The position numbers and the translations under genes are program-made. 6,410 nucleotides of DNA from Bacteroidales bacterium M2 (GTDB lineage Bacteria > Bacteroidota > Bacteroidia > Bacteroidales > Muribaculaceae): NCBI GenBank assembly GCA_001689415.1, contig LUJM01000057.1, positions 1 to 6,410 of the forward strand, read 5' to 3'. Each line of letters starts with the position of its first letter. Within the stretch, counting starts at the first letter, position 1. The notes beneath the pieces were generated by a model. That model did no database searches and was not told the origin of the DNA. It was given only the letters and a program-made list of their open reading frames with translations. Positions 1 to 6,379 of this stretch are shown here, one piece after another.

Positions 1-52
1 AAAACCCGGCCTATTTCGGACGGATACGCAAAAAATAGCCAAACGATACTAC

Positions 53-92
53 AAAAAAAACTCCGCATCGATGTTGTCGATGCGGAGTTTTT
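53..92 (-). terminator. Intrinsic terminator of the wza-wzc operon
   Basis: A perfect 16-bp inverted repeat (arms 56-71 and 77-92, loop of 5) lies 17 bases past the stop codon of the Wzc-type gene. The GC-rich part of the stem is CTCCGCATCGA. Read on the minus strand the hairpin is followed by eight U residues (53-60, partly paired into the stem). Read on the plus strand it is followed by five U residues (88-92), so it could stop transcription from either side. Its position and U-runs make it a convincing rho-independent terminator for the export operon. Confidence 0.9.
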
Positions 93-108
93 GTATAGTA
101 TTATTATA

Positions 109-2493
109 TTATTCGTCCGTGCTCTTGCTCTTGGTGCGAGCATATCCGTAGCCGTATGTATGATTGCCATAGTGGCCATATTCGCCATAGCGGCGATATA
201 CATAGCTGTTCGACGACATGTTGACACCATTGAGGATAAGGTAAACCGACGAGAACTTACCGCTCTTAACAGCATTGTGAAGCACCTTGAGACTGCTCTT
301 GGTCGAGAAGTTTGCTCGTGTCACATAGAGCTGTAGGTCGGTGTGGCGGGTGATAAGGAAGGTATCTGAGATTACGCCGATAGGAGCTGTATCGAGAATC
401 ACATAGTCGAACTCGTCGCGCAACTGTGCCATCAGTTTATCCATATTGCTCGACATCAACAACTCATTGGGGTTCGGAGGAACCGGGCCGGCTGAAAGGA
501 TGTACAGATTCGGATTCTCGTGGCTCTGCATCAGCAGTTTGTTCACATCGGTCTCCTGTCCGCCCAGATATGTGGTTACACCCTTCTGATTCGAGAAACC
601 GAACGAATGTGCAAGCATGGGGCGGCGCAAGTCAAAGCCTACTACCACAACTTTCTTACCCATAAGGGCATAAGTCATGGCAAGGTTGGTCGATGTAAAG
701 GTCTTGCCCTCTCCCGAAACCGACGAGGTTATAAGTATAACCTTGCTGTCTATTCCCGAGCGAGTAAACGATATATTGTTGCGAAGGAGGCGGAATAGCT
801 CGGCAATAGGAGTCGATACATTCTGACCTACAACAAGGTTTTGTGTCGAAGCCTTATCGCTTACGCAAATCTCGCCCAAAACAGGCACACTTGTTATACG
901 TTCAAGTTCTTCCTGATCGCTGAATATCGGGAAAAGCATACGGCGCATAAAGATAATAAACGCCGGTATTGCAAGACCGAGCAAGAAGGCCATAACGTAT
1001 ATCATCATCTTGCGGGGCGATACGGGGGCCTCGCTGGTGGGGTCGTCGATGAGTCGGGCGGTATTGGTTGCGAGAGTCTTCTGCAAGGCTATTTCCTCGC
1101 GACGCTGCAAAAGGAAGGTATAGATATTCACCTTTACCTGCTGCTCGCGGAAAATCTCGTTGAGACCCTTGTCTACGGTTGGTGTCGACGCAAGCTGGCC
1201 CGCACTGCGGCTCTCAAGATTGCGGAGCGAATTACGCTGGGCGACGAGGCTGCTCCTGGTAGATGCAAGGTTCTGAAGCACTCGCACCTTTTCACGACTA
1301 AGCTCGTCGCGCATTATCGTTACAAGGGGATTATCCGGCGTGCTACCTTCAAGGGTACGGTTCAAGTTATTTACCTTCTTGTTATATGCCTCGATAATCT
1401 GCGATACAGTTGCATTACTTACAACAGAGGGCAAGGTCTCATAGGTATCGGCGGTCGATACAATACGTTCGATTTCGTCAATCAGACCGATTTCAGTCTC
1501 AACCTGCGCCACCTGCTCGTCGTAACCGCTCTTAAGGTTCAGGTTAAGTGCGGCCTGAGCCTCCATATTGGTAACATTGTGTGCCTGGCGATAAGCCTGG
1601 AGACGATCCTCTACATCGCGTAGTTCGCCCGAAATCATCACAAGGCGGTCGAGGATAAACGCCTCGGTCTGAACTGCCGAGCGATTTTTATCTTCGATAA
1701 TATCGCGGTTATAGAACTCTATCAGGGCGTTGATGATATCTACACCTCGCTTGGGCTCGTCGGTATTAACGCTTACGCGGATAATCTTTTCCGAATTCTT
1801 GGCAAATTCGATGTTCATCGACCGCGAAAGACCTGCGGCAACCGAGCGGGGATTGCTGATAGTGATTTTTTCTTTGCCCTTCATTGTGCTGATGACAGGC
1901 GACTGTGTCAGAGTCACTGTACCCTGCGACAGCTCTATCGACAAAGGCAAGGATACTTCTTCAAAATCCTTATCTTCGTCAACATCATTGTACTCCGTAT
2001 GTACTGAAACATTGTATTTGCCGCCGTCTGCTTCACTAACTTCTATGCTTATAGGTGCTTTCAGGCTGCGAAGCGACAATGAATCGAGTTTTGCAATTAT
2101 AGCATTATTATTGTAGAGGGGCACATCGCGGAATGTACCTTCTCTACAGTACGAGTAAGCAAGATTGAGTGAATCTACAATCTTGATAAGGTTGTTTCGC
2201 GACTTAAGTACCTCGAGTTCAGTCTCATCGATATAGTTTTTCAGAGCCACCATAGGATCTGCAGCCTTATCCATGCTAAAAGCATTACGCGAGCTGCTGT
2301 TGTCCTGGCTCAGATAAATCGACGACGATACGCTGTAAACCGGTATCTGCTTGGCGATATAGAAAAACGCCGCAATTAGGCAGACAACTACACTGAGGGC
2401 AAACCATTTCCAGTTGGCAAGGAAAGCAAGCAGAAGGCCTGTTGTGTCAAACGCTTCTCCCGAATTGTTGTTTTGCAGGTTTTCGTTGTCCAT
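109..2493 (-). CDS. wzc: Wzc-type polysaccharide co-polymerase with C-terminal tyrosine autokinase (BY-kinase)
   Basis: This 794-residue inner-membrane protein is predicted to set chain length and drive export of a capsular or exopolysaccharide. It has a Wzz-type N-terminus with a membrane segment near residues 29-47, a long periplasmic region with coiled-coil-like stretches (about 270-470), and the proline-containing PVSPRK motif just before a second membrane segment (about 496-516). The cytoplasmic kinase domain follows: Walker A SGEGKT (Lys597), Walker A' ending DLRRP (Asp621), and Walker B VILDTAP (Asp701). The tail carries eight tyrosines between 764 and 784, the expected autophosphorylation cluster. 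In Walker A' the usual first Asp is replaced by Gly619. The length exceeds E. coli Wzc (about 720), mainly through a larger periplasmic region around 120-240. The ATG lies 3 bases after the wza-like stop, with no Shine-Dalgarno, so coupled translation is likely. The domain assignment is firm; the polysaccharide is unknown. Confidence 0.95.
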   Translation of the reverse strand: MDNENLQNNNSGEAFDTTGLLLAFLANWKWFALSVVVCLIAAFFYIAKQIPVYSVSSSIYLSQDNSSSRNAFSMDKAADPMVALKNYIDETELEVLKSRNNLIKIVDSLNLAYSYCREGTFRDVPLYNNNAIIAKLDSLSLRSLKAPISIEVSEADGGKYNVSVHTEYNDVDEDKDFEEVSLPLSIELSQGTVTLTQSPVISTMKGKEKITISNPRSVAAGLSRSMNIEFAKNSEKIIRVSVNTDEPKRGVDIINALIEFYNRDIIEDKNRSAVQTEAFILDRLVMISGELRDVEDRLQAYRQAHNVTNMEAQAALNLNLKSGYDEQVAQVETEIGLIDEIERIVSTADTYETLPSVVSNATVSQIIEAYNKKVNNLNRTLEGSTPDNPLVTIMRDELSREKVRVLQNLASTRSSLVAQRNSLRNLESRSAGQLASTPTVDKGLNEIFREQQVKVNIYTFLLQRREEIALQKTLATNTARLIDDPTSEAPVSPRKMMIYVMAFLLGLAIPAFIIFMRRMLFPIFSDQEELERITSVPVLGEICVSDKASTQNLVVGQNVSTPIAELFRLLRNNISFTRSGIDSKVILITSSVSGEGKTFTSTNLAMTYALMGKKVVVVGFDLRRPMLAHSFGFSNQKGVTTYLGGQETDVNKLLMQSHENPNLYILSAGPVPPNPNELLMSSNMDKLMAQLRDEFDYVILDTAPIGVISDTFLITRHTDLQLYVTRANFSTKSSLKVLHNAVKSGKFSSVYLILNGVNMSSNSYVYRRYGEYGHYGNHTYGYGYARTKSKSTDE

Positions 2494-2496
2494 ATT

Positions 2497-3351
2497 TTAA
2501 TCTTTTGAGAGGTTTAAGATACCGATAATCAGCGATGCCAGCGACGATATGCCACCTACGACAGATATAGTAGCTGTCACGGCCGGGTTCATCTGCCATG
2601 CGCCCTGACGCATTGATTTATTGGGCACTACATAGATGTAGTCGTTCTGCTGAAGGGTATAATAGGGCGACAGCAGGAAATTTTTGTCGTGGATGTTGAG
2701 CTTGTGTACCTCGCGGCTTCCGTCGGGATTGATACGGTAGAGAAGTATATTCTCGCGGTCGCCCTTGATATCGAGGTCTCCTGCCATCGAGATAGCTTCC
2801 AAAAAGGTCATTCGCTCGTTTTTGCTCTGGTATATACCCGGACTCTTAACGGCGCCGGCAACTGTAACTCTGAAGTTCATCAGTCGGATATCGACCGTCG
2901 GCTTCTCGGTAACATATTTGGGATAAATGGCATTACAGATTTTCTCGGCCACTTGCGATTTGGTAAGACCCACTACCTCGATACTGCCTACGATAGGGAA
3001 TTCGATACATCCGTTGGCATTTACAAGGTAATACTCGGTCAGCATCTCGAAACCTCCGGAGCTTCCAATTTGCGAACTCGTGTTTGACACACGGTTGATT
3101 CGGCCGTCTTCATCGACATAACTACCTTTGTTAAAAGGGACTACGGCAACCATATTACTACTGGCCACATCGATATTCAACAGATCTCCTACGGTTATGA
3201 TTGGCTCGGTCTGTACCGGTAACTGCGAGAGAACTTCGGTTGGTATATTCTCGGCATCTACCAGATATGGCACTTTTTTAGGTGCGCTACAACCGGTTAT
3301 AAGTGCTGCAGAAACTGCAGCAAAGAGTGTCACTCTTAATAAACTCCTCAT
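2497..3351 (-). CDS. wza: Wza-type outer-membrane polysaccharide export lipoprotein
   Basis: This 284-residue protein is predicted to form the outer-membrane exit for the polysaccharide handled by the downstream Wzc-type kinase. A lipoprotein signal peptide ends in the lipobox LITGC, so Cys21 should be the lipidated residue. The polysaccharide-export domain runs from about residue 49 (TVGDLLNIDV) to about 142 (SKSQVAEKI-like helix at 130-142). A SLBB-type beta-grasp domain follows, beginning near 160 (VTVAGAVKSPGIY) and including the MTFLEAISMAGD helix. The C-terminus has a hydrophobic helix (about 256-280) ending in LSKD, a probable membrane anchor; E. coli Wza also inserts a C-terminal helix in the membrane. 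At 284 residues it is shorter than E. coli Wza (about 380) and appears to have one clear SLBB repeat, which is common in Bacteroidota. The ATG at 3351 is supported by the complete signal peptide directly after it. It is the first gene of a two-gene operon. Confidence 0.95.
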   Translation of the reverse strand: MRSLLRVTLFAAVSAALITGCSAPKKVPYLVDAENIPTEVLSQLPVQTEPIITVGDLLNIDVASSNMVAVVPFNKGSYVDEDGRINRVSNTSSQIGSSGGFEMLTEYYLVNANGCIEFPIVGSIEVVGLTKSQVAEKICNAIYPKYVTEKPTVDIRLMNFRVTVAGAVKSPGIYQSKNERMTFLEAISMAGDLDIKGDRENILLYRINPDGSREVHKLNIHDKNFLLSPYYTLQQNDYIYVVPNKSMRQGAWQMNPAVTATISVVGGISSLASLIIGILNLSKD

Positions 3352-3389
3352 TTCTAAGTATATACTTGTAACGATCTAATCTTTTTTTA

Positions 3390-3415
3390 GTGTCAGCAAT
3401 TGCCAACGCGGACAC
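3390..3415 (-). promoter_or_regulatory. Inverted repeat at the wza transcription start (possible operator or leader hairpin)
   Basis: The arms GTGTC (3390-3394) and GACAC (3411-3415) are perfect inverted repeats separated by 16 bases, with a smaller palindrome GCAATTGC in between. The right arm shares its last base with the -7 box, so the element straddles the predicted start of transcription. It could be a regulator binding site or a hairpin at the 5' end of the leader. It is followed on the minus strand by A residues, so it is not a terminator for this operon. The arms are only 5 bases, so chance is possible. Confidence 0.3.
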
Positions 3416-3445
3416 AAAGTTAGTTATTTATTATTAAATATGCAA
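3415..3445 (-). promoter_or_regulatory. Bacteroidota-type promoter of the wza-wzc operon
   Basis: On the minus strand a TAACTTTG box (3415-3422) matches the Bacteroidota -7 consensus TAnnTTTG. A TTG box (3443-3445) lies exactly 20 bases upstream, matching the -33 element. The spacer is AT-rich. Transcription would start near 3408, leaving a leader of roughly 55-60 bases before the ATG at 3351. This is the best promoter match in the window. Confidence 0.75.
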
Positions 3446-3521
3446 CAAAATTGCTCATAATAAGCCGATTTAGGAGTACATTTTTCTATCATTTTTCCAA
3501 AAAATCATGACTCAAATCAAT

Positions 3522-3559
3522 AAAACACCGGCAGTGGCTTTTTGTTCACCACTACCGGT
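3522..3559 (-). terminator. Terminator of the NagB-like/LmbE gene
   Basis: Arms 3527-3537 and 3549-3559 form an 11-bp stem with an 11-base loop, 63 bases beyond the stop codon of the fused gene. In minus-strand RNA the one non-Watson-Crick position is a U-G wobble, while in plus-strand RNA it would be a C-A mismatch. This favours function on the minus strand. The stem is followed on that strand by GUUUUAUU. It separates the fused gene from the export operon, whose promoter begins about 75 bases further on. A small extra hairpin, CCCGAT/ATCGGG at 3594-3607, lies between the stop codon and this terminator. Confidence 0.7.
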
Positions 3560-3621
3560 ATCGGTTTTTTCTTACAATCTGTATTTTTGCATACCCGATT
3601 TATCGGGCTTGCGATATACTG

Positions 3622-5601
3622 CTATCTGATAGGTATGTACTCTACAAACGCCTCTATTGCCTCGTACGAAGCAAGACCGAGACCTTCGTATAGCAAGGCC
3701 GTTGCTCGGTTGCGCTCCTCGGCTCGCTGCCAGAATAAGCGGTCGTCATCGCCAAGAAAGGGAGCATTCTCCATCTGGCTCTGATGCTTGAGTATCGAGT
3801 TTCGCTTGAATCGCAATTCCTCGGGACTGATAGGCACGGCCATTTCGATATGGTCGATTTCCCATTCGGCCCAGGCTCCGCGATACATCCATATGCGGCA
3901 GTCCTTCATCCAGTCCTCGTCTTTTAGCTCGTCAATAGCCGCAAGCACTGCGTCGGTGCATACCTTGTGCGTGCCGTGGGGGTCGGCGAGATCTCCGGCT
4001 ACGAAAATCTGATGAGGCTTCACCTGCTTAAGGAGATTCTTCACTATAGTCACGTCGCGCTCGGTAAGATCGCCCTTCTTGATTGTACCGGTTTCGTAGA
4101 ACGGCAGCCTCAGGAAATGGATATGGTCGTTCTTCACTCCGATATAATGACAAGCTATGGTAGCTTCTGCCTGGCGAATCATGGTCTTGATTTCGCGGAT
4201 ATCGCTGATGTCGGTGTCTCCGGCCTTTTTATGAGCCACAAAGCCCTGTACCTCACCCGAAAGTTTGCGATAACCCTCTGTATCAAATCCGAACATCGGG
4301 GCTATCTTGTCCATCATCAAGAAGTAGCGCATCATATCCTCATCACCGACTGCGATATTGCCCGAAGTCTCATATGCAACATGCACATCGTGATGCTGGT
4401 CTACAAGGCGTTTGAGCGTACCACCCATTGATATAACATCATCGTCGGGGTGCGGAGAGAACACTATCACTCGCTTGGGATAGGGTGTTGCTCGCTCGGG
4501 ACGGTAGGTGTCGTCGGCATTGGGTTTGCCGCCGGGCCAGCCCGTAATGGTATGCTGGAGGTCGTTGAAGATTTTGATATTCACATTATATGCCGACCCA
4601 TAGAGGGCAAGCAGCTCGCCAAGACCCCAGTCGTTATAATCTTTGTCGGTAAGTTTAAGTATAGGCTTTCCGGTCTGATTCGAAAGCCATACAATGGCTC
4701 TACGCATCAGTTTGTCGTTCCAATCACACGACGTTACCTTCCAAGGCTTACTGATACGTGTAAGGTCTTCTGCGCCACCGAGATCGGTAATAACTTTCAC
4801 ATGTGGATGACCTTGCAGCAGCGACGCCGGAACGGCTGTTGTCGCAGGGCCTTCTACTGCTTCTTTGATGATTGAGGCGTTATTCTCACCCCAGGCCATG
4901 CACAACAGGCGGCGGGCACTGATGAAATTCGACAAACCGAGCGTAATAGCTGTGGTCGGCGCATTGTCGCAATTATAATCTTTGCCTACCTTATGGCGCA
5001 TCTCATTTCCAAGAAGCACAAGGCGACAATAGCTGGTCGACTGACTGCCGGGGTCGTTGAAGCCGATAGCGCCGTTGGGGGCTATCTCGCATAGGGCAAC
5101 ATCAATACCGCCTTCGTCGGCGATAAGTTGCTCATAGGCATTGCAATACTCCGACATCGCCTCCTTGGTGGTGGCGGGATCGATTGAATGTATATTTTCC
5201 GGACGGATATTCACATGGTCAAGAAACACCTGATGAAGACGAGTCAAGGTCGAAGGCCCTTCCGGCGACAAGGGGAAGAACTCGCTGATATTGAATACCA
5301 CTACATTGCCGAAGTCGATTTGACCCTCTTTATACATACGTATAAGGGCGCTGTATACGATATGAGTACTATTTCCGGCGCCAAGGGCAAGAACGCATTT
5401 GCCTCTGCGTTCTATAAACTTCGCTATGTATTTGGCGATTTTATCTGCGATAAATTCTGCGCCCTCTGACGAGGTCTCATACACACGCGTATCGATTTTT
5501 TCCTGGCGTCGTAGTGCCGTCAGCTCGATTTCGTTGTCCGGATTGTAGTACCGACGGGGAATACGGTCCAACTTTATCTGGCTGCTTAGATTTGTTTTCA
5601 T
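3622..5601 (-). CDS. nagB: Fused NagB-like (glucosamine-6-phosphate deaminase family) and LmbE/PIG-L deacetylase-like protein
   Basis: This is a 659-residue cytosolic protein with two domains. Residues about 30-285 follow the NagB fold in order: LALGAGNST (phosphate-binding loop position), VVVFNISEF, APNGAIGFNDP and AITLGLSNF. Compared from memory with E. coli NagB, the catalytic residues Asp72, Asp141, His143 and Glu148 correspond to Ser106, Asn176, Ala178 and Asp183, so ordinary deaminase activity is doubtful. After a linker (about 286-372), residues about 376-600 form a LmbE/PIG-L N-deacetylase domain with SPHPDDD (His384, Asp386, Asp387) and DPHGTH (His545), the expected zinc site. Similar fusions are known in Bacteroidales, where they are usually named nagB; the symbol here marks the family, not a proven reaction. 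A role in amino-sugar deacetylation or sensing is inference. The ATG at 5601 has no Shine-Dalgarno. The gene has its own terminator, so it is probably transcribed separately from the export operon. Confidence 0.9.
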   Translation of the reverse strand: MKTNLSSQIKLDRIPRRYYNPDNEIELTALRRQEKIDTRVYETSSEGAEFIADKIAKYIAKFIERRGKCVLALGAGNSTHIVYSALIRMYKEGQIDFGNVVVFNISEFFPLSPEGPSTLTRLHQVFLDHVNIRPENIHSIDPATTKEAMSEYCNAYEQLIADEGGIDVALCEIAPNGAIGFNDPGSQSTSYCRLVLLGNEMRHKVGKDYNCDNAPTTAITLGLSNFISARRLLCMAWGENNASIIKEAVEGPATTAVPASLLQGHPHVKVITDLGGAEDLTRISKPWKVTSCDWNDKLMRRAIVWLSNQTGKPILKLTDKDYNDWGLGELLALYGSAYNVNIKIFNDLQHTITGWPGGKPNADDTYRPERATPYPKRVIVFSPHPDDDVISMGGTLKRLVDQHHDVHVAYETSGNIAVGDEDMMRYFLMMDKIAPMFGFDTEGYRKLSGEVQGFVAHKKAGDTDISDIREIKTMIRQAEATIACHYIGVKNDHIHFLRLPFYETGTIKKGDLTERDVTIVKNLLKQVKPHQIFVAGDLADPHGTHKVCTDAVLAAIDELKDEDWMKDCRIWMYRGAWAEWEIDHIEMAVPISPEELRFKRNSILKHQSQMENAPFLGDDDRLFWQRAEERNRATALLYEGLGLASYEAIEAFVEYIPIR

Positions 5602-5655
5602 CTTATATAGATTACTGGTGTTTTAGTTGGGTATAGAGTCTTTAATTCAACAGCA

Positions 5656-5663
5656 CAAATTTA
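5656..5663 (-). promoter_or_regulatory. Candidate -7 box for the NagB-like/LmbE gene
   Basis: TAAATTTG on the minus strand fits the Bacteroidota -7 consensus TAnnTTTG and lies 54 bases before the ATG, within a stretch of about 20% GC. The nearest upstream TTG is 24 bases away (5688-5690), a longer spacing than usual. The -33 element is therefore weak or absent, and the AT-rich background raises the risk of a chance match. Confidence 0.45.
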
Positions 5664-5695
5664 ATTAATTTTTTTCATAACATACAGCAATGAAT

Positions 5696-5905
5696 CTAAT
5701 CTTTTATCACCTCAAGTATACATTTATACAATTTCAAATATTCTATGAACAAATATGAAATTTTTTGATAGCACCCGCCTGCACAGAATCGGCATTTACC
5801 GTCCATACAGGCATGCGCATCTACCCAAACTTTAACCATGGACTCAACGTACATATGCTCGAAGAGCATTACTTTGCCGCCCCCCGGCATTACGAGACAA
5901 GCCAC
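5696..5905 (-). CDS. Doubtful small Cys-rich reading frame, function unknown
   Basis: An open frame of 69 codons from GTG 5905, or 64 from ATG 5890, runs toward the NagB-like gene. I do not recognise the product. Its middle part holds four cysteines spaced C-x4-C-x2-C-x3-C (within CMDGKCRFCAGGC), which could bind a metal. The C-terminal third (SYLFIEYLKLYKCILEVIKD) comes from very AT-rich DNA and may not be real coding sequence. There is no ribosome-binding site or promoter match, and the GTG start lies inside the repeated block 5897-5991. The same DNA forms several hairpins (5777-5812 nested, 5855-5869, 5876-5888), so a structured or repeat-derived element is an equal alternative. Confidence 0.25.
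   Translation of the reverse strand: MACLVMPGGGKVMLFEHMYVESMVKVWVDAHACMDGKCRFCAGGCYQKISYLFIEYLKLYKCILEVIKD
5777..5812 (-). other. Nested hairpin in the GC-rich block upstream of the NagB-like gene
   Basis: The outer arms GCCTG (5777-5781) and CAGGC (5808-5812) enclose an inner stem CGG/CCG at 5790-5792 and 5799-5801, extended by a U-G wobble in minus-strand RNA. Two further hairpins lie nearby: ATGCTC/GAGCAT with a 3-base loop (5855-5869) and GCCG/CGGC around a C-run (5876-5888). Together they suggest a structured segment, but no known RNA family is recognised. Confidence 0.25.
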
Positions 5906-5991
5906 AGGCAGACAGTACTAATCCACAGATTATCAACACCCTATCTAACCGCCCTCTCGTAGTGTCGCGGCACAATGCTATTAACTTGAGG
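5897..5991. repeat. Diverged repeat block, copy 1 of 2 (132-bp offset)
   Basis: This 95-bp block aligns without gaps to 6029-6123, with 76 of 95 positions identical by my count. It ends in the first and most diverged copy of the shared 40-bp core (5952-5991), which differs from the second core at four positions. The 9 bases before the core (TATCTAACC) are kept in both blocks but not in the 85-bp units further right. The 37 bases between the two blocks (5992-6028) contain the left arm of a hairpin that closes within copy 2. Confidence 0.8.
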
Positions 5992-6028
5992 CAAAAGAGT
6001 GCTTGCAATAGGAGCTTGACTCTCCGAG

Positions 6029-6123
6029 GCAAGCCTCAGTTAGGCGATACTAACTTACAGATAGTCAATACTCTATCTAACCACCCTCTCGTAGGGTCGC
6101 GGCACAATGCTGTTTACTTAAGG
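6029..6123. repeat. Diverged repeat block, copy 2 of 2
   Basis: This is the second 95-bp block, 132 bases from the first. Its core (6084-6123) is also the beginning of the 85-bp tandem array, so the two repeat types overlap here. Its left edge takes part in a hairpin (arms 6012-6018 and 6030-6037, one bulged base), with GCTTG/CAAGC as the main stem. Confidence 0.8.
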
Positions 6124-6379
6124 TTTAGAAGCACGATGCAGACCGACTAATTGTGTCCAACTAACACGTCCTCTCGTAGGGCCTCGGCACAATGCTGTTT
6201 ACTTAAGGGTAAGATGCACGATGCAGACCGACTAATTGAGAACAACTAACACGCCCTCTCGTAGGGTCGCGGCACAATGCTGTTTACTTAAGGGTAAGAT
6301 GCACGATGCAGACCGACTAATTGTGTCCAACTAACACGCCCTCTCGTAGGGTCGCGGCACAATGCTGTTTACTTAAGGG
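6084..6379. repeat. 85-bp tandem repeat array (3 full units and a 41-bp partial unit)
   Basis: The units are 6084-6168, 6169-6253 and 6254-6338, with a partial unit at 6339-6379. Units 1 and 3 differ at 3 of 85 positions; units 2 and 3 differ at 6. Each unit begins with the 40-bp core (starts at 6084, 6169, 6254 and 6339; a further copy at 5952). The core contains CCCTCTCGTAGGG, a short inverted repeat (CCCT/AGGG), and CGGCACAATGCT. The variable 45-bp part contains GATGCACGATGCA and, in units 1 and 3, GTGT/ACAC arms 7 bases apart that are broken in unit 2. The period is not a multiple of 3 and every frame has stops, so this is not a protein repeat. The array ends 31 bases before the window edge. 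Function is unknown. Confidence 0.95.

Noticed and set aside
8..40. Second hairpin left of the operon terminator (GGCCTATTT/AAATAGCC, one bulged base)
   Set aside because: The stem is mostly A-T with a 16-base loop, and the following U-run is cut off by the window edge. The strong terminator at 53-92 already explains the operon end.
841..1623. 260-codon open frame on the plus strand
   Set aside because: It lies entirely antisense to the well-supported Wzc-type gene and its product has no recognisable domains. It is a by-product of the codon use of the real gene.
5621..5630. CCAACTAA-like match between the leader of the fused gene and the 85-bp repeat
   Set aside because: It is only about 8 bases, in the opposite orientation and with a different continuation, so it is easily due to chance.
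5844..6032. 62-codon minus-strand frame
   Set aside because: It lies mostly in the diverged repeat block, and the corresponding frame is not open in the other copy. No start signal is visible.
5765..6150. Two consecutive plus-strand frames (5765-5962 and 5962-6150)
   Set aside because: They run across the repeat blocks without keeping frame between copies, and their products show no recognisable features.
5952..6379. CRISPR array
   Set aside because: The parts between the 40-bp cores are nearly identical to each other in the 85-bp units, and there are no cas genes. CRISPR spacers should be unique and about 30-40 bases long.
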